Assembly: GCA_027315045.1 (NCBI GenBank)
Contig: DAHUZS010000106.1
Location: 1 to 53,069 of the forward strand
Reading direction: 5' to 3'
Origin: Acidimicrobiaceae bacterium
GTDB lineage: Bacteria; Actinomycetota; Acidimicrobiia; Acidimicrobiales; RAAP-2
Length of the DNA stretch: 53,069 nt
This document shows, one piece after another, positions 42,990 to 51,071 of the stretch. The translations under genes and the position numbers were made by a program. The stretch's first letter is position 1, and each line of letters begins with the position of its first letter. The notes under the pieces were generated by a model. It saw only the letters and a program-made list of their open reading frames with translations, had not been told where the DNA came from and did no database searches.

Positions 42990-43730
42990 ATGGAGCCCGC
43001 CGCCTCCCGAGCCCTGGTCCTCGTCATGAGCGCCGCGACCGGGTTGGCGATCGGGTCGTTCCTCAACGTGGTCGCCTATCGGCTCCCAAGAGGTCAATCC
43101 CTCCTGCGGCCGGGCTCGAGATGCCCATCGTGCGGCAGCGGACTTGGTGCCCTCGAGAACATCCCGGTCGTCTCGTGGGTGGCGTTACGTGGACGATGCC
43201 GGCACTGCGCCGCGCCCATCTCCATCCGCTACCCGGCCATCGAGCTCACGACCGGCACCCTGTTCGTCGCCCTCGCCGTGGCCTCGCCCAGCCTGGCCCC
43301 GTTGATCCCGCTCGACGCCCTGGTCGGGGCATCGGTAGCCATCGGGGCCATCGACCTGGACGGGTCGAACGTCCCGGCCGCGCTCGGGTGGGTCGCCCTC
43401 GGGGTCGTCACCCCCCTGGCCGCCGTCGCCATCCTCGCCGGGTCCCCCGGCCGTCTGGCGTGGGCCGGGATCGGCGGCGGCTCGGCACTGGTGGTGTGGA
43501 GTCTCTCCCGGTTGAGGTCCGGACCCCTGCGATCGATCTCGCCGGCCGCGTGTGTCGCCTGGGGGTGGGCTGCCGGATGGTCCGGACTCGCCGGTGGCCT
43601 CGCGGTAACGGTCGCCCTCGCCCTGCTCCTCCTCGCCTTCCCGAATACCCGGCGGGACTCCGGGGAAGCGGCGTTGGTCGGCGCGGTGGCGGTGGGCACA
43701 ATCCTGGCCGGCATGATCGCCGTCCCCTGA
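42990..43730 (+). CDS. pilD: Prepilin peptidase-like protein (PilD), GxGD motif not found
   Basis: A 246-aa membrane protein. The N-terminal [15 protein letters not shown] and the Zn-binding cysteines C45/C48 and C70/C73 (CPSC, CRHC) are those of type IV prepilin peptidase/methylase, and the first catalytic Asp lies in [10 protein letters not shown] (122-124). The second catalytic Asp, in the GxGD motif normally followed by VKL, cannot be found in the remaining 120 residues, which are hydrophobic helices. It may be degenerate, use another acid, or keep only methylase function. Surrounded by pilus genes. Confidence 0.85.
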   Translation: MEPAASRALVLVMSAATGLAIGSFLNVVAYRLPRGQSLLRPGSRCPSCGSGLGALENIPVVSWVALRGRCRHCAAPISIRYPAIELTTGTLFVALAVASPSLAPLIPLDALVGASVAIGAIDLDGSNVPAALGWVALGVVTPLAAVAILAGSPGRLAWAGIGGGSALVVWSLSRLRSGPLRSISPAACVAWGWAAGWSGLAGGLAVTVALALLLLAFPNTRRDSGEAALVGAVAVGTILAGMIAVP

Positions 43731-43775
43731 AGGCGCCGGACCGGCGGACCGTCGCGGCCGGCCGCGCCCGGAAGG

Positions 43776-44882
43776 TCAGAAGACCTGCGACGTCCCGGTT
43801 CGGACCAGGCCGCGCCGCTCGAGAACCACTCTCAGGTCGTGCGGGTTGGTTGCCCCTTCCAGCGCCTCTTGCAGGGTGACCACACCCTCCTCCATCAGGC
43901 TGGCCAACGACTGGTCGAAGGTCCGCATCCCGTAGTACTCGCCCTCGGCAACGATCTGTTCGATCTCCGAGGTGATCTCGGGATCCACGATGCACTGACG
44001 AATCCTCCCGTTGGCCACCATGATCTCGAGCGCGGCGACGCGTCCGGACCCGTCTGCCTTGCGCACCAGTCTCTGGGCCACGGTCCCACGGAGCGATCCG
44101 GCCAAAGAGACCCTGATCTGCTGCTGTTGGTGCGGCGGGAAGAAATCGACGACGCGCGTGATCGTCTCTGTCGCATTGATGGTGTGCAAGGTGGTTAGGA
44201 CGAGGTGGCCCGTTTCCGCGGCGGTCAGCGCCGCAAAGGCGGTGTCGACGTCACGCATCTCTCCGACCAGGATCACATCAGGATCCTGGCGGAGCACGAC
44301 CCGCATCGCGCTGGCGAAGGAGTCGGTGTCGAATCCCACCTCACGCTGCTCGATGGCCGCGAGGTGATCCCGATGGAGGTACTCGATGGGATCCTCGATC
44401 GTCACGATGTGACAGGCGCGCGTGCGATTGATGTGGTCGACCATCGACGCGAGGGTGGACGTCTTCCCCGACCCGGTCGGGCCGGTGACCAGGACGAGAC
44501 CCCGCTGCTCGGAGGCCAGCTCGTAGACGACGTCGGGTAGTCCGAGTTCCTCCCGGGTCGCCGGTGCCGAACGGACCCTCCGAAAGACGATCGCCACCGT
44601 GCTGCGCTGGTAGAAGGCGTTCACGCGAAACCTCGCCACTCCCGGCACCGAGTAGGCGAAGTCGACCTCGTGGTGCCGATGGAACGCCTCAGCGACCCTT
44701 GGGGGCGCGATCGCGGCGACGACGGCCGCCGTGTCTTCCGGTTGGAGCGGGAGCTCGTCGGCGAGGGTCCGGAGCTCACCGTTGATCCGCATCCGGGGCG
44801 GGGATCCGGCCTTGATGTGCAGATCGGAGCCGTCCCACTGATCGAGCAGCGTGAGCAGCCGTTCCAGCTCTGCCGGGGTCAC
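43776..44882 (-). CDS. pilT: Pilus retraction ATPase PilT
   Basis: 368 aa, the canonical PilT length. It contains GSDLHIKAGSPPRMRINGEL, Walker A GPTGSGKT with Lys140, VTIEDPIEYLHRD, Walker B DVILVGEMRDVDT, and TLHTINATETITRVVDFFP, with the AIRNLIR-like C-terminal region written as GRIRQCIVD. It should depolymerise pili. This is the second PilT-type ATPase of the region, transcribed alone from a TAAGCT box 8 nt before its GTG. Confidence 0.94.
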   Translation of the reverse strand: MTPAELERLLTLLDQWDGSDLHIKAGSPPRMRINGELRTLADELPLQPEDTAAVVAAIAPPRVAEAFHRHHEVDFAYSVPGVARFRVNAFYQRSTVAIVFRRVRSAPATREELGLPDVVYELASEQRGLVLVTGPTGSGKTSTLASMVDHINRTRACHIVTIEDPIEYLHRDHLAAIEQREVGFDTDSFASAMRVVLRQDPDVILVGEMRDVDTAFAALTAAETGHLVLTTLHTINATETITRVVDFFPPHQQQQIRVSLAGSLRGTVAQRLVRKADGSGRVAALEIMVANGRIRQCIVDPEITSEIEQIVAEGEYYGMRTFDQSLASLMEEGVVTLQEALEGATNPHDLRVVLERRGLVRTGTSQVF

Positions 44883-44890
44883 GGACGCGT

Positions 44891-44896
44891 AGCTTA
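44891..44896 (-). promoter_or_regulatory. Probable -10 box of pilT
   Basis: TAAGCT on the minus strand ends 8 nt before the GTG at 44882. Confidence 0.45.
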
Positions 44897-44972
44897 GGTG
44901 CCCGTCTCTACTCGACCGAGGGACGGTCGTTGGCTCGCCGGGTCACCGACGGAGCCGGGCGGAAGACCTGGC

Positions 44973-45284
44973 TCAGCTCGCGGCAGCAGCGCGAAGCTCG
45001 TCGAGCGAGAGCTCGGCGGTCACCTCACCCCCGCACTGCGGGCAGTGCTCGACGTGACGCCAGGAACGCAGGAGCCGGCTCCCCTCGGCATTCAGCATGA
45101 CGACGAAGGACTCCGAATACTGGTCCAGCTCGAGGCCGAAGTAGGGCCGCCAAGCGGTGGACGCATTGCGGGCGTCGAGATTCAGTCCCTTCAGGATGCG
45201 GCGGAACCGCATGTGCCTGGTGTCAAAAAGCCAGGTGCTGTGGCAGGACTCGAGAACGAGCGGCACGTCAGGGGTCTGTTCCAC
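44973..45284 (-). CDS. Small conserved-type hypothetical protein with CxxC
   Basis: A 103-aa soluble protein with protein-like composition: LESCHSTWLFDTRHMRFRRI near the N-terminus, LNAEGSRLLRSWRHVEHCPQCGG near the C-terminus, and an acidic helix at the end. The His-x-Glu-His-Cys-x-x-Cys cluster could bind a metal. I think similar small proteins occur in other actinobacteria, but I know no function. GTG start; it lies between pilT and the carboxyltransferase gene on the same strand. Confidence 0.65.
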   Translation of the reverse strand: MEQTPDVPLVLESCHSTWLFDTRHMRFRRILKGLNLDARNASTAWRPYFGLELDQYSESFVVMLNAEGSRLLRSWRHVEHCPQCGGEVTAELSLDELRAAAAS

Positions 45285-45424
45285 GCTCCGATCTTGCCGC
45301 AGGGGAACGACAAATCCGCCTCAGCGCGATTGCGATTGGATGACGGTATGGGGGCGACCGAAATTGAACCCTCCCGAGGACCTGGTGGGGTGATGTTTTC
45401 CCTGGTCGTGAACGGTCTGACGGT

Positions 45425-46774
45425 TCACATCGGCCCCGAATCGTGCTTTCGACCAACGAGGCGTTCCCGGCGGCTCGACACGTTAAGCAGGGCCTGGGCC
45501 AGTTCCCGTCTGGTGTCCGCCGGGTCGATGACCATGTCGAAGTAGCCCCGCTCAGCCGCCTCCCAGGGGGTGAGAAACCGCTTCGAATAGGCGGCATCGA
45601 GGTTCCGGCGCTCCTCGGGCATGGCCGAACGGTGGAGGATCTGGCCGGCCTCCTTCGCCCCCATCACCGCCGGCTGGGCGCCGGGCCAGGCCAGGCACAG
45701 CGTGCTGCCGATCCCCTTCGAATCCATGGCGATGTACGAACCCCCCATTGCCTTGCGAAGCGTCACGCCGAGGCGAGGGACCGTCGCCTCGGCATAGGCG
45801 AAGACCAGCTGGGCGCCGTGCCTGATCATCCCCCGCCACTCGAGGTCCTTGCCCGGCAGGAAACCCGGCGTGTCCACGAACGTGACGATCGGCAAGTTGA
45901 AGGCGTCGCAGAACCGGACGAACTTCGCGCCCTTCTGGGAGGCTGCGATGTCGAGCGTCCCGGCCAGCGAACGCGGTTGGTTGGCCACAAACCCCACGGG
46001 ACGGCCAGCGATGCGGCCGAATCCGGTGACCAGCTGGGGTGCCCATCTCGCCCACAGTTCGACCAGGTCGCCGTGATCGGCCACGACCGTGACGACGTCC
46101 CGAATGTCATAGGACGCCGACTCACGCGCGGGAACTACCTCGCGCAGCTCGGGCACCAGCCGGTCCCAGGGATCATCGGTCTCGATCATGGGGACCGAGC
46201 CGTCGGTGTGGGAAGGCAGGAACGAGAGCACGTCTGCAAGCGCCTCGAGAGGAAGCTCGGTTTCGATGGCGCACAGGCCGCTCGAACGGGCATGCATCCC
46301 GGCACCCCCCAGCTCGGCCGGGGTCAGGGTGACCCCGGTGAACTGGGCAACCATCGAGGGTCCCGACACGTACGCAAACGCTTCCGGCGCCATCGTCACG
46401 ATGTCACAGAGGCCGAGCAGGAGTGCCGGCCCAGACAGCACCGGTCCGGTGAGCGCAGCCAGCAATGGCACGATCCCCGAGCAGGCAGCGACGGCCGAGG
46501 CCGCGGTGCCCCATCCGTGAAGCGCGTGGACGCCCTCGGAGACGTCGGCTCCGCTCGTCGAGAGGACCATGACGAGTGGGCTCCGGTGGCGCAGCGCCAG
46601 TCGGGCGGCCTCGGCCAGACTCTCCCCGTCACGTTGGCCGAGTGCCCCTCGACGCCGCTCCGACGACGAGCGGGCCAGCACCACCGGGCGCCCGCCCAGG
46701 TCGGTCATCGAGACGTCGAGCGAGCCCTCGACGCCGGAGCGCAGGTGGAAGGACAACTCAGCCAATGCACCCAC
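45425..46774 (-). CDS. Acyl-CoA carboxylase carboxyltransferase subunit
   Basis: A 449-aa crotonase-fold carboxyltransferase (AccD/PccB family) that transfers CO2 from biotin to acetyl- or propionyl-CoA. N-half: STSGADVSEGVHALHGWG and GPALLLGLCDIVTM; C-half: GRPVGFVANQP, FCDAFNLPIVTFVDTPGFLPG, and GAQLVFAYAEATVPRLGVTLRKAMGG, all typical. It is about 70 residues shorter than usual PccB at the N-terminus, which lacks the first helical segment. No biotin carboxylase is near. It breaks the run of pilus genes without obvious link. GTG start with GGAAGG upstream. Confidence 0.88.
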   Translation of the reverse strand: MGALAELSFHLRSGVEGSLDVSMTDLGGRPVVLARSSSERRRGALGQRDGESLAEAARLALRHRSPLVMVLSTSGADVSEGVHALHGWGTAASAVAACSGIVPLLAALTGPVLSGPALLLGLCDIVTMAPEAFAYVSGPSMVAQFTGVTLTPAELGGAGMHARSSGLCAIETELPLEALADVLSFLPSHTDGSVPMIETDDPWDRLVPELREVVPARESASYDIRDVVTVVADHGDLVELWARWAPQLVTGFGRIAGRPVGFVANQPRSLAGTLDIAASQKGAKFVRFCDAFNLPIVTFVDTPGFLPGKDLEWRGMIRHGAQLVFAYAEATVPRLGVTLRKAMGGSYIAMDSKGIGSTLCLAWPGAQPAVMGAKEAGQILHRSAMPEERRNLDAAYSKRFLTPWEAAERGYFDMVIDPADTRRELAQALLNVSSRRERLVGRKHDSGPM

Positions 46775-46817
46775 CTTCCGTTCCCCACCACGCTAGGCGT
46801 CTTCGAGGACCCCGACC

Positions 46818-46837
46818 CACCGCGACCATTCGCGGTG
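46818..46837. promoter_or_regulatory. Inverted repeat in the pilM promoter region
   Basis: CACCGCGA and TCGCGGTG form a perfect 8-bp inverted repeat with a 4-nt spacer, in the 209-bp divergent region of the carboxyltransferase and pilM genes. A second pair, CGGTCGC/GCGACCG, lies at 46865-46871 and 46892-46898. Either could be an operator; no known site is recognised. Confidence 0.45.
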
Positions 46838-46983
46838 TTCCCAGCCTCCGCCGATAAAGTGCTGCGGTCGCCTGGCGGGCAGCCAATCGCAGCGACCGAG
46901 GGGCTCGCCGAGCGGGAACGGGGCAATTTCATCCACCCGTTCGTGCGGCACCCAGGGGACCCTGGGAGGGTTGGAAGGGCCGA

Positions 46984-48651
46984 ATGGCACACCAAAGCAT
47001 CGGTCTGGACATCGGCACCAGCGCCATCCGTGCGGTCGAGCTGACCATCGACGAGGGGCAGCGCCCGGTTCTCGAGAACTTCGGGCAGGTCGGGCTCCAA
47101 CCAGGGTGCGTGGTCGAGGGCGAGGTTCGTGACGAGGCACGACTCGCCGAGGCCCTCCAACGTCTATGGCGTGAGGGTCGCTTCGGACATCGGCAGGTCC
47201 GGGTCGGCGTCGCCGGCCTCCGGGCGATCATCCGAGAGATCGACATGCCGTTCTTGACGCCGACCGAGCTCGATTCGGCGGTCCGGTTCAAGGCCGACGA
47301 GGTCCTCCCCTTCTCCTTGAACGAAACGGTCCTCTCCTCCAAGGTTCTCGCCCAGGTGGAGTCCCCTGAGGGACCTCCGAAGCTGCGGGTGTCGGTGGGG
47401 GCGGCCCATGCCGAGGTCGTCGAGGCCCTGGTCAGGGCCCTGGAACGGGCGGGTCTCGAGCCGGTTTCGATCGACCTCCAGGCTTCGGCGTTGGCCCGGG
47501 CGGTCGCCGATCCCCGCTACCAGGAGCCCGAGGCCGTCGTCTCGATCGGTGCGGCGCTCACGATGATCGTCGTCCACGAGAGCGGGAAGCTCGAGTTCGT
47601 TCGGACGCTGGACAAGGCGGGGGAAACCATCACGGCGGCGATCGCCGGAACCCTCGACCTTCCGCATCGCGACGCCGAAGCGGCCAAACGGCGCCTCGGA
47701 TTCCCCGGCGCTCACGACTCGATGGCCGCCGGGACGTGCGAGCGGGCCGTCACCGATTTGGTCAACGAGATCCACAACTCGATCCGGTTCTTCAACTCGT
47801 TGCCCGGCCGCCAACCGGTGGGGCGGATCCAGTTGACCGGCGGGGGCTCTCGTTCGGCCGGCTTGGTCAAGATGATGCGGGAGACGGCAGGGGTCCCTGT
47901 GGCCGTCGCCTCACCCCTCTCTAGCCTCGCGATGTCCGACCTGCCGCTCACGCCCGAACAGGCGGCCGAGGTCGACACGGTGGTGGCGGCGCCGGTGGGC
48001 ATGGCCTTGGCCGATCCGGCCGGACGGTCCTTCAACTTGCTCCCGGAGTCGGCGAGGGTTCGATCGCTCGAAAAGCGCGTGCACAAGTACCTGCTCCGAG
48101 GGGCCGCCGCGGTGGTGGCGCTCATCATCGGCCTGACGGCCATACGGTTCCTGCAGGTCCACAATGCCGAGGGCCACCTGAACGCGATCAACCTGATCAA
48201 CAGCACCATCAAGAACGTCGAGATCCCCAAGTACGACAAGGCGCTCGTCCTGCGCAATCAGGTCGAACACCAATCGGCCCAGATCGTGCCGACGCTGCAG
48301 AAGGAAGTCGACTGGCTGGTGGTGCTGAACCAGATCGCCCAGTACATCCCGGCGAGCGCGACCCTCCAGAACGTCAACCTTGCCGCGGCGTCGGTGCCGG
48401 GACAGGGTTCGCCGCCGACCAACGGTCAGTCACTCGGCACGGTCACCGCCCTGGTGCTCACCAAGACCCTGAACGACGTCACGCTATGGGGACAGGCCCT
48501 CAGCCAATCTCCGATCTTCGACCTCCCCGACCTGAGTTCCAGCGTCTCGGGGTCCTCCCAGGTGGGCGGGATCAGCTTCTCGACCTCGCTCGACATCTTG
48601 AACGGCGCGAAGTCCCAGCGCATAGGGTCCTTCGAGGTGCCCAAGCCATGA
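46984..48651 (+). CDS. pilM: PilM-PilN fusion protein
   Basis: 555 aa. Residues 1-340 are the actin-like PilM (SIGLDIGTSAIRAVEL at the start, VSIGAALTMIVVHESG phosphate loop, LTGGGSRSAG). At residues 350-354 the sequence reads FNLLP, the PilN motif that normally docks in the PilM groove, followed by a membrane helix (about 370-390) and a PilN-like coiled coil and fold to the end. The cytosolic and membrane partners of the alignment complex are therefore one chain. ATG start with a GGAAGG site. Operon with pilO and the small lipoprotein. Confidence 0.88.
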   Translation: MAHQSIGLDIGTSAIRAVELTIDEGQRPVLENFGQVGLQPGCVVEGEVRDEARLAEALQRLWREGRFGHRQVRVGVAGLRAIIREIDMPFLTPTELDSAVRFKADEVLPFSLNETVLSSKVLAQVESPEGPPKLRVSVGAAHAEVVEALVRALERAGLEPVSIDLQASALARAVADPRYQEPEAVVSIGAALTMIVVHESGKLEFVRTLDKAGETITAAIAGTLDLPHRDAEAAKRRLGFPGAHDSMAAGTCERAVTDLVNEIHNSIRFFNSLPGRQPVGRIQLTGGGSRSAGLVKMMRETAGVPVAVASPLSSLAMSDLPLTPEQAAEVDTVVAAPVGMALADPAGRSFNLLPESARVRSLEKRVHKYLLRGAAAVVALIIGLTAIRFLQVHNAEGHLNAINLINSTIKNVEIPKYDKALVLRNQVEHQSAQIVPTLQKEVDWLVVLNQIAQYIPASATLQNVNLAAASVPGQGSPPTNGQSLGTVTALVLTKTLNDVTLWGQALSQSPIFDLPDLSSSVSGSSQVGGISFSTSLDILNGAKSQRIGSFEVPKP

Positions 48652-49229
48652 GCACCGAACTGCTGGCGGTCTTCCGCAGCCGCAAGATCCTCATCTACGC
48701 CGCGGTCGGTCTGGTCATCGTGCTCATCTGGGTGGAGGCGGTATTCAACCCTGAAGGGCACAAGCTCGCGTCGGTGGACGCCAACGTCCTGGCCGCACAG
48801 ACCCAGCAGAGCGCCCTGCAGGCCCGCCTCGACCGCCTGAAGGTGTACTCGAGCGAATCGGGCCAGTTCCAGGCGCTGGCGCAGAGGCTCAGTGCCGCCG
48901 TCCCGTCCTCAACGGGCGTCTACGGCTACATCACCGCCATCTCGACTGCCGCGTCGACCGCCGGGATGAAGGTCGCGAGCATCTCCCCGTCCCAGGTCAC
49001 CCCTCAGGGCAGCCTGGAGGTCATTCCGATCGTGGTCACCACGAGCGGCACGTACAGCCAGACACTCGCGTTCATCCAGGCGCTCTACGCCCTTCCCCGC
49101 CTGACCGTCATCAACCAGGTCAGTATCAGCGGAGGTGGGACTGGGTCCAACCGCAACACCGTGCTCAGCGATCAGCTGGACCTCGACATCTTCTCCACTC
49201 AGTCGTCGACCAAAGCCGCTTCGGGATGA
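48648..49229 (+). CDS. pilO: PilO-like pilus alignment protein
   Basis: A 193-aa bitopic membrane protein: a short cytosolic tip, a membrane helix (about 13-31), a coiled coil (about 45-75) and a ferredoxin-like periplasmic-type domain with a SxISPSQV strand and FIQALYALPRLTVINQVSI. This is the layout of PilO, which pairs with PilN. Sequence similarity is weak but the order pilM, pilN, pilO fits. ATGA overlap with the fusion gene and with the following lipoprotein gene. Confidence 0.82.
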   Translation: MSTELLAVFRSRKILIYAAVGLVIVLIWVEAVFNPEGHKLASVDANVLAAQTQQSALQARLDRLKVYSSESGQFQALAQRLSAAVPSSTGVYGYITAISTAASTAGMKVASISPSQVTPQGSLEVIPIVVTTSGTYSQTLAFIQALYALPRLTVINQVSISGGGTGSNRNTVLSDQLDLDIFSTQSSTKAASG

Positions 49230-49477
49230 GGATGATGACCGTGCCGCAGCGGGCCAGACGGCTGACAATGCGCATCGCCGGGATCGTGGCGGCCGGGTTG
49301 CTGGCTGCCGCCTGCTCGGCTGGCACACCGGCGGCCACACCGCCCAAAGCAGTCCCGAGCTCGGGCAATGCTTCGACCACGACCACCACCGTCCCGAGCA
49401 CCTCGACGACCTTGCCCCAGTGCGGGGCGACCAGAGATCCTCTCGACCCCACCGACTCCTCGGCGCCCAACTGCTGA
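49226..49477 (+). CDS. Small lipoprotein in the PilP position
   Basis: An 83-aa protein with a signal peptide and lipobox AAAC (Cys near residue 30), then a Thr/Ser/Pro linker and a tail with two cysteines (PQCG and the C-terminal Cys). It shares ATGA with pilO, so it belongs to the operon. In Gram-negative bacteria the next gene is the lipoprotein PilP, but the PilP fold is absent here and the protein is too short for it. Its function in the pilus is inferred only from position. Confidence 0.65.
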   Translation: MRMMTVPQRARRLTMRIAGIVAAGLLAAACSAGTPAATPPKAVPSSGNASTTTTTVPSTSTTLPQCGATRDPLDPTDSSAPNC

Positions 49478-49555
49478 TCGGGCCGGGGCGGAGGTCACCT
49501 CGACCCCGGACCGGTGACCCTTCGGCGACGACGGTGCTGTCTCGGTCCTCACGTT

Positions 49556-50944
49556 CTAGGCGTGCACCCTGTCGGGCAGCGGATCGAAGGGAGGTCCCTC
49601 GAGCCGGTGTTCGGTCGTAACCCGCGCTTCGGACCTCGCCGGTGCGGCCGATGCCAAGATCACGGCCAGAAGGATCACGACCGGCGTCCACCACTCCCAA
49701 GGACCGAGGAATCGGTAGCTCCACCAGGTGATCAGGGTGCCCGCAGCGATCGCCACGCCGAGGCGCGGGTACGAGCGGGCAGCGAGGACGAAGGCGATCG
49801 CCAGGGGGGGCCAGAGGTAGAAGGGATCCATCACCGACTCGAACACGCACCGCAAACCGAGAGCGACCGCGCACAGCCAGACCACATGCGACGGCCCCGG
49901 GTGACGGCGGAAGACATAGACGCCGATCAGGAGGGCGAACGCGATGGCGATGAGCCGCCCGGGGCCGGCGGCCACAACCGGGCCGGCGATGGTGTGGGCG
50001 GTGAATCCGGTGACCGTCGGCGCCCCGTTCGGGAGCGTCGTGAAGAAGAACCGCTTCGTCGTCGCCGGGTGCGCGGGTGAAAGAACCGGAGCCAGGGCCA
50101 ACCATGGGGTTGCATGATCGACGGTCGGGAAGTTCGGCTGCTTGAACAAGGCCTCGGTCGTGGCCCGCCACGACTGCTCGAGCGGGATCACGAGGAGAGC
50201 GACGGCTGGGAGCGTGCAACGCAGGGCCAGTTTCGGCCACTCCCGCACCGGCACGAGCGCCACCAGCACCGGAACCATCAGGACGACAAGGGGTTGGATG
50301 GCCAACGCCAGGCCGACCAACCAACCGGCCGAGCGCCATCTGCCTTTCATAACCGCGAGGAGGCCCCACAGTGCGAACGCCAGGGCGAGCGGATCTTCGG
50401 GATGGCCCCAGATGCCCACGACCGGCCAGACGAGAACCGCCTCGATGATCGACAGCAGGACCCGCCTCCGATGCTCCAGCCCGAGTTGCTCGGCCAGCGC
50501 ATCGAGCGGGATGAGCACGACGGCCCCGATCGCGGCTTCGTAGGGACCGAGCACCAACCATCCGGTCGGATGGGGAAGCCCATAGGGGAAGGACATCGAC
50601 AGGTGCAGGTTGCTCACGAGCAGGGCCACCGGCGTGAGGACGACGCTGATCCCGGGCAAGGTAACCAGGCCGGTCCCGTGCCCGAACACGTCGCCGATGT
50701 CGCCCCAGCCGACGAACTGCGCGCTCCGCAAGGTGCCCCAGATGTCGCCTGGCGCGATCCAGGCCGAGACATGGCGGACGAGCGGGCCCCAAGAGAGGCT
50801 GTAGGCCATCGTCATCGCCACCACCACAGCCATCAGCACGAGCGGGGCCCGTCGACGATTGGCGAGATCGGCGAGGGCATGAGAGCGCGCGACGGCCCGT
50901 TCCACCGACTCGGGGGCCGACGAGTGCTCGAGAATCTCGATCAT
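49556..50944 (-). CDS. Multi-pass membrane protein, GT87-like
   Basis: A 462-aa protein with about 11 hydrophobic helices. The central WGHPEDPLALAFALWGLLAV and GRWRSAGWLVGLALAIQPL match the pattern of polyprenyl-phosphate-dependent membrane mannosyltransferases (GT87/DUF2029-like). A role in pilin or envelope glycosylation is a guess from its place behind the pilin gene. The ATG at 50944 was chosen; the frame is open to 51028 through the terminator hairpin, which argues against the longer form. Confidence 0.65.
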   Translation of the reverse strand: MIEILEHSSAPESVERAVARSHALADLANRRRAPLVLMAVVVAMTMAYSLSWGPLVRHVSAWIAPGDIWGTLRSAQFVGWGDIGDVFGHGTGLVTLPGISVVLTPVALLVSNLHLSMSFPYGLPHPTGWLVLGPYEAAIGAVVLIPLDALAEQLGLEHRRRVLLSIIEAVLVWPVVGIWGHPEDPLALAFALWGLLAVMKGRWRSAGWLVGLALAIQPLVVLMVPVLVALVPVREWPKLALRCTLPAVALLVIPLEQSWRATTEALFKQPNFPTVDHATPWLALAPVLSPAHPATTKRFFFTTLPNGAPTVTGFTAHTIAGPVVAAGPGRLIAIAFALLIGVYVFRRHPGPSHVVWLCAVALGLRCVFESVMDPFYLWPPLAIAFVLAARSYPRLGVAIAAGTLITWWSYRFLGPWEWWTPVVILLAVILASAAPARSEARVTTEHRLEGPPFDPLPDRVHA

Positions 50945-50989
50945 GGGTTTCGTCCTGTGAACCTCGCGTACGGGCGAACTCGCTGGCGC

Positions 50990-51062
50990 GAGGAGGGTCT
51001 CGCCGTGAGGCGAGACCCTCCTTCGCAATCAGCTCTCACGGTTCGGTGGGCTCACCCACCGA
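50990..51062 (-). terminator. Tandem terminator hairpins after the pilin gene
   Basis: A perfect 14-bp stem (50991-51004 with 51009-51022, loop GTGA) and an 8-bp stem (51043-51050 with 51055-51062, loop CTCA) lie just downstream of the pilin stop. The second is closest to the gene. Together they would insulate the highly expressed pilin from the next gene. Confidence 0.8.
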
Positions 51063-51071
51063 GTACACCGT

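Noticed and set aside
43753-43766. 14-bp GC palindrome between pilD and pilT as a terminator
   Set aside because: It has no loop, so a hairpin would lose several pairs; such palindromes are expected often in this GC-rich DNA.
45425-46774. Carboxyltransferase gene as a pilus-associated gene
   Set aside because: Its motifs are plain acyl-CoA carboxylase; the neighbourhood with pilus genes looks coincidental.
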